Origin: Bacteroidia bacterium
GTDB taxonomy: Bacteria > Bacteroidota > Bacteroidia > Bacteroidales > UBA7960
Direction: 5' to 3'
Assembly: GCA_007695305.1 (NCBI GenBank)
Contig: REEA01000129.1
Span: 1-48,379 of the forward strand
Length of the DNA stretch: 48,379 nt
Part shown: piece by piece, positions 48,144 through 48,379 of the stretch
Layout of the letters: every line of letters starts with the position of its first letter
How positions within the stretch are numbered: the first letter of the stretch is position 1
Notes under the pieces: model-generated
Database searches by the model: none
Told to the model about the DNA's origin: nothing
Seen by the model: the letters and a program-made list of their open reading frames with translations, nothing else
Translations under genes and position numbers: made by a program

Positions 48144-48379
48144 AAAAGAAGAAACGGATAATAAAACCTACCTGTAAGAAATTTCACAATAAAACAACAT
48201 GTCAAAACAGAATTATTGAATTCAATAAACTGTTTTTAACGGCATGGCAGGAAGACAGGAGGGAGGGCGAACAAAAACCACCCGGCTTTGAATCTTTAAG
48301 GACACAATGTGTTTAACCTTTTCATTAGCCTGCATTATTCACAAAAAGCAAACAAATTGTTGTATCTAATTGATTAAAT

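Overview
The window looks like a chromosomal segment from a Bacteroidota bacterium. Evidence: TAnnTTTG-type -7 promoter motifs, a type IX secretion (T9SS) C-terminal domain, DUF4199, and general gene style. It is mostly housekeeping and metabolic genes: a two-component system, xseAB, a C69 dipeptidase, a YtcJ-like amidohydrolase lipoprotein, an MltF-like lytic transglycosylase, an mhqED-like pair, a large acyl-CoA dehydratase activase, csp, a type II pantothenate kinase, rlmB, ung, mpl, cysH, miaA, SRP RNA, a transaldolase, nfeD, pncB-pncA, recF-DUF721, fabG, a GT3-like/GT35 phosphorylase fusion and a giant T9SS-sorted protein. I see no rRNA, tRNA, CRISPR array, prophage or transposase. The most unusual accessory region is ~3990-5640. 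It holds two paralogous minus-strand genes for coiled-coil plus PD-(D/E)XK-like nuclease-fold proteins. Their 3' ends are identical over 213 bp, their heptad-repeat copy number differs by exactly three heptads, and each gene is followed immediately 3' by short-period tandem repeats. I found no unambiguous new multi-gene system; this duplicated gene-plus-repeat cassette is the best candidate for follow-up.
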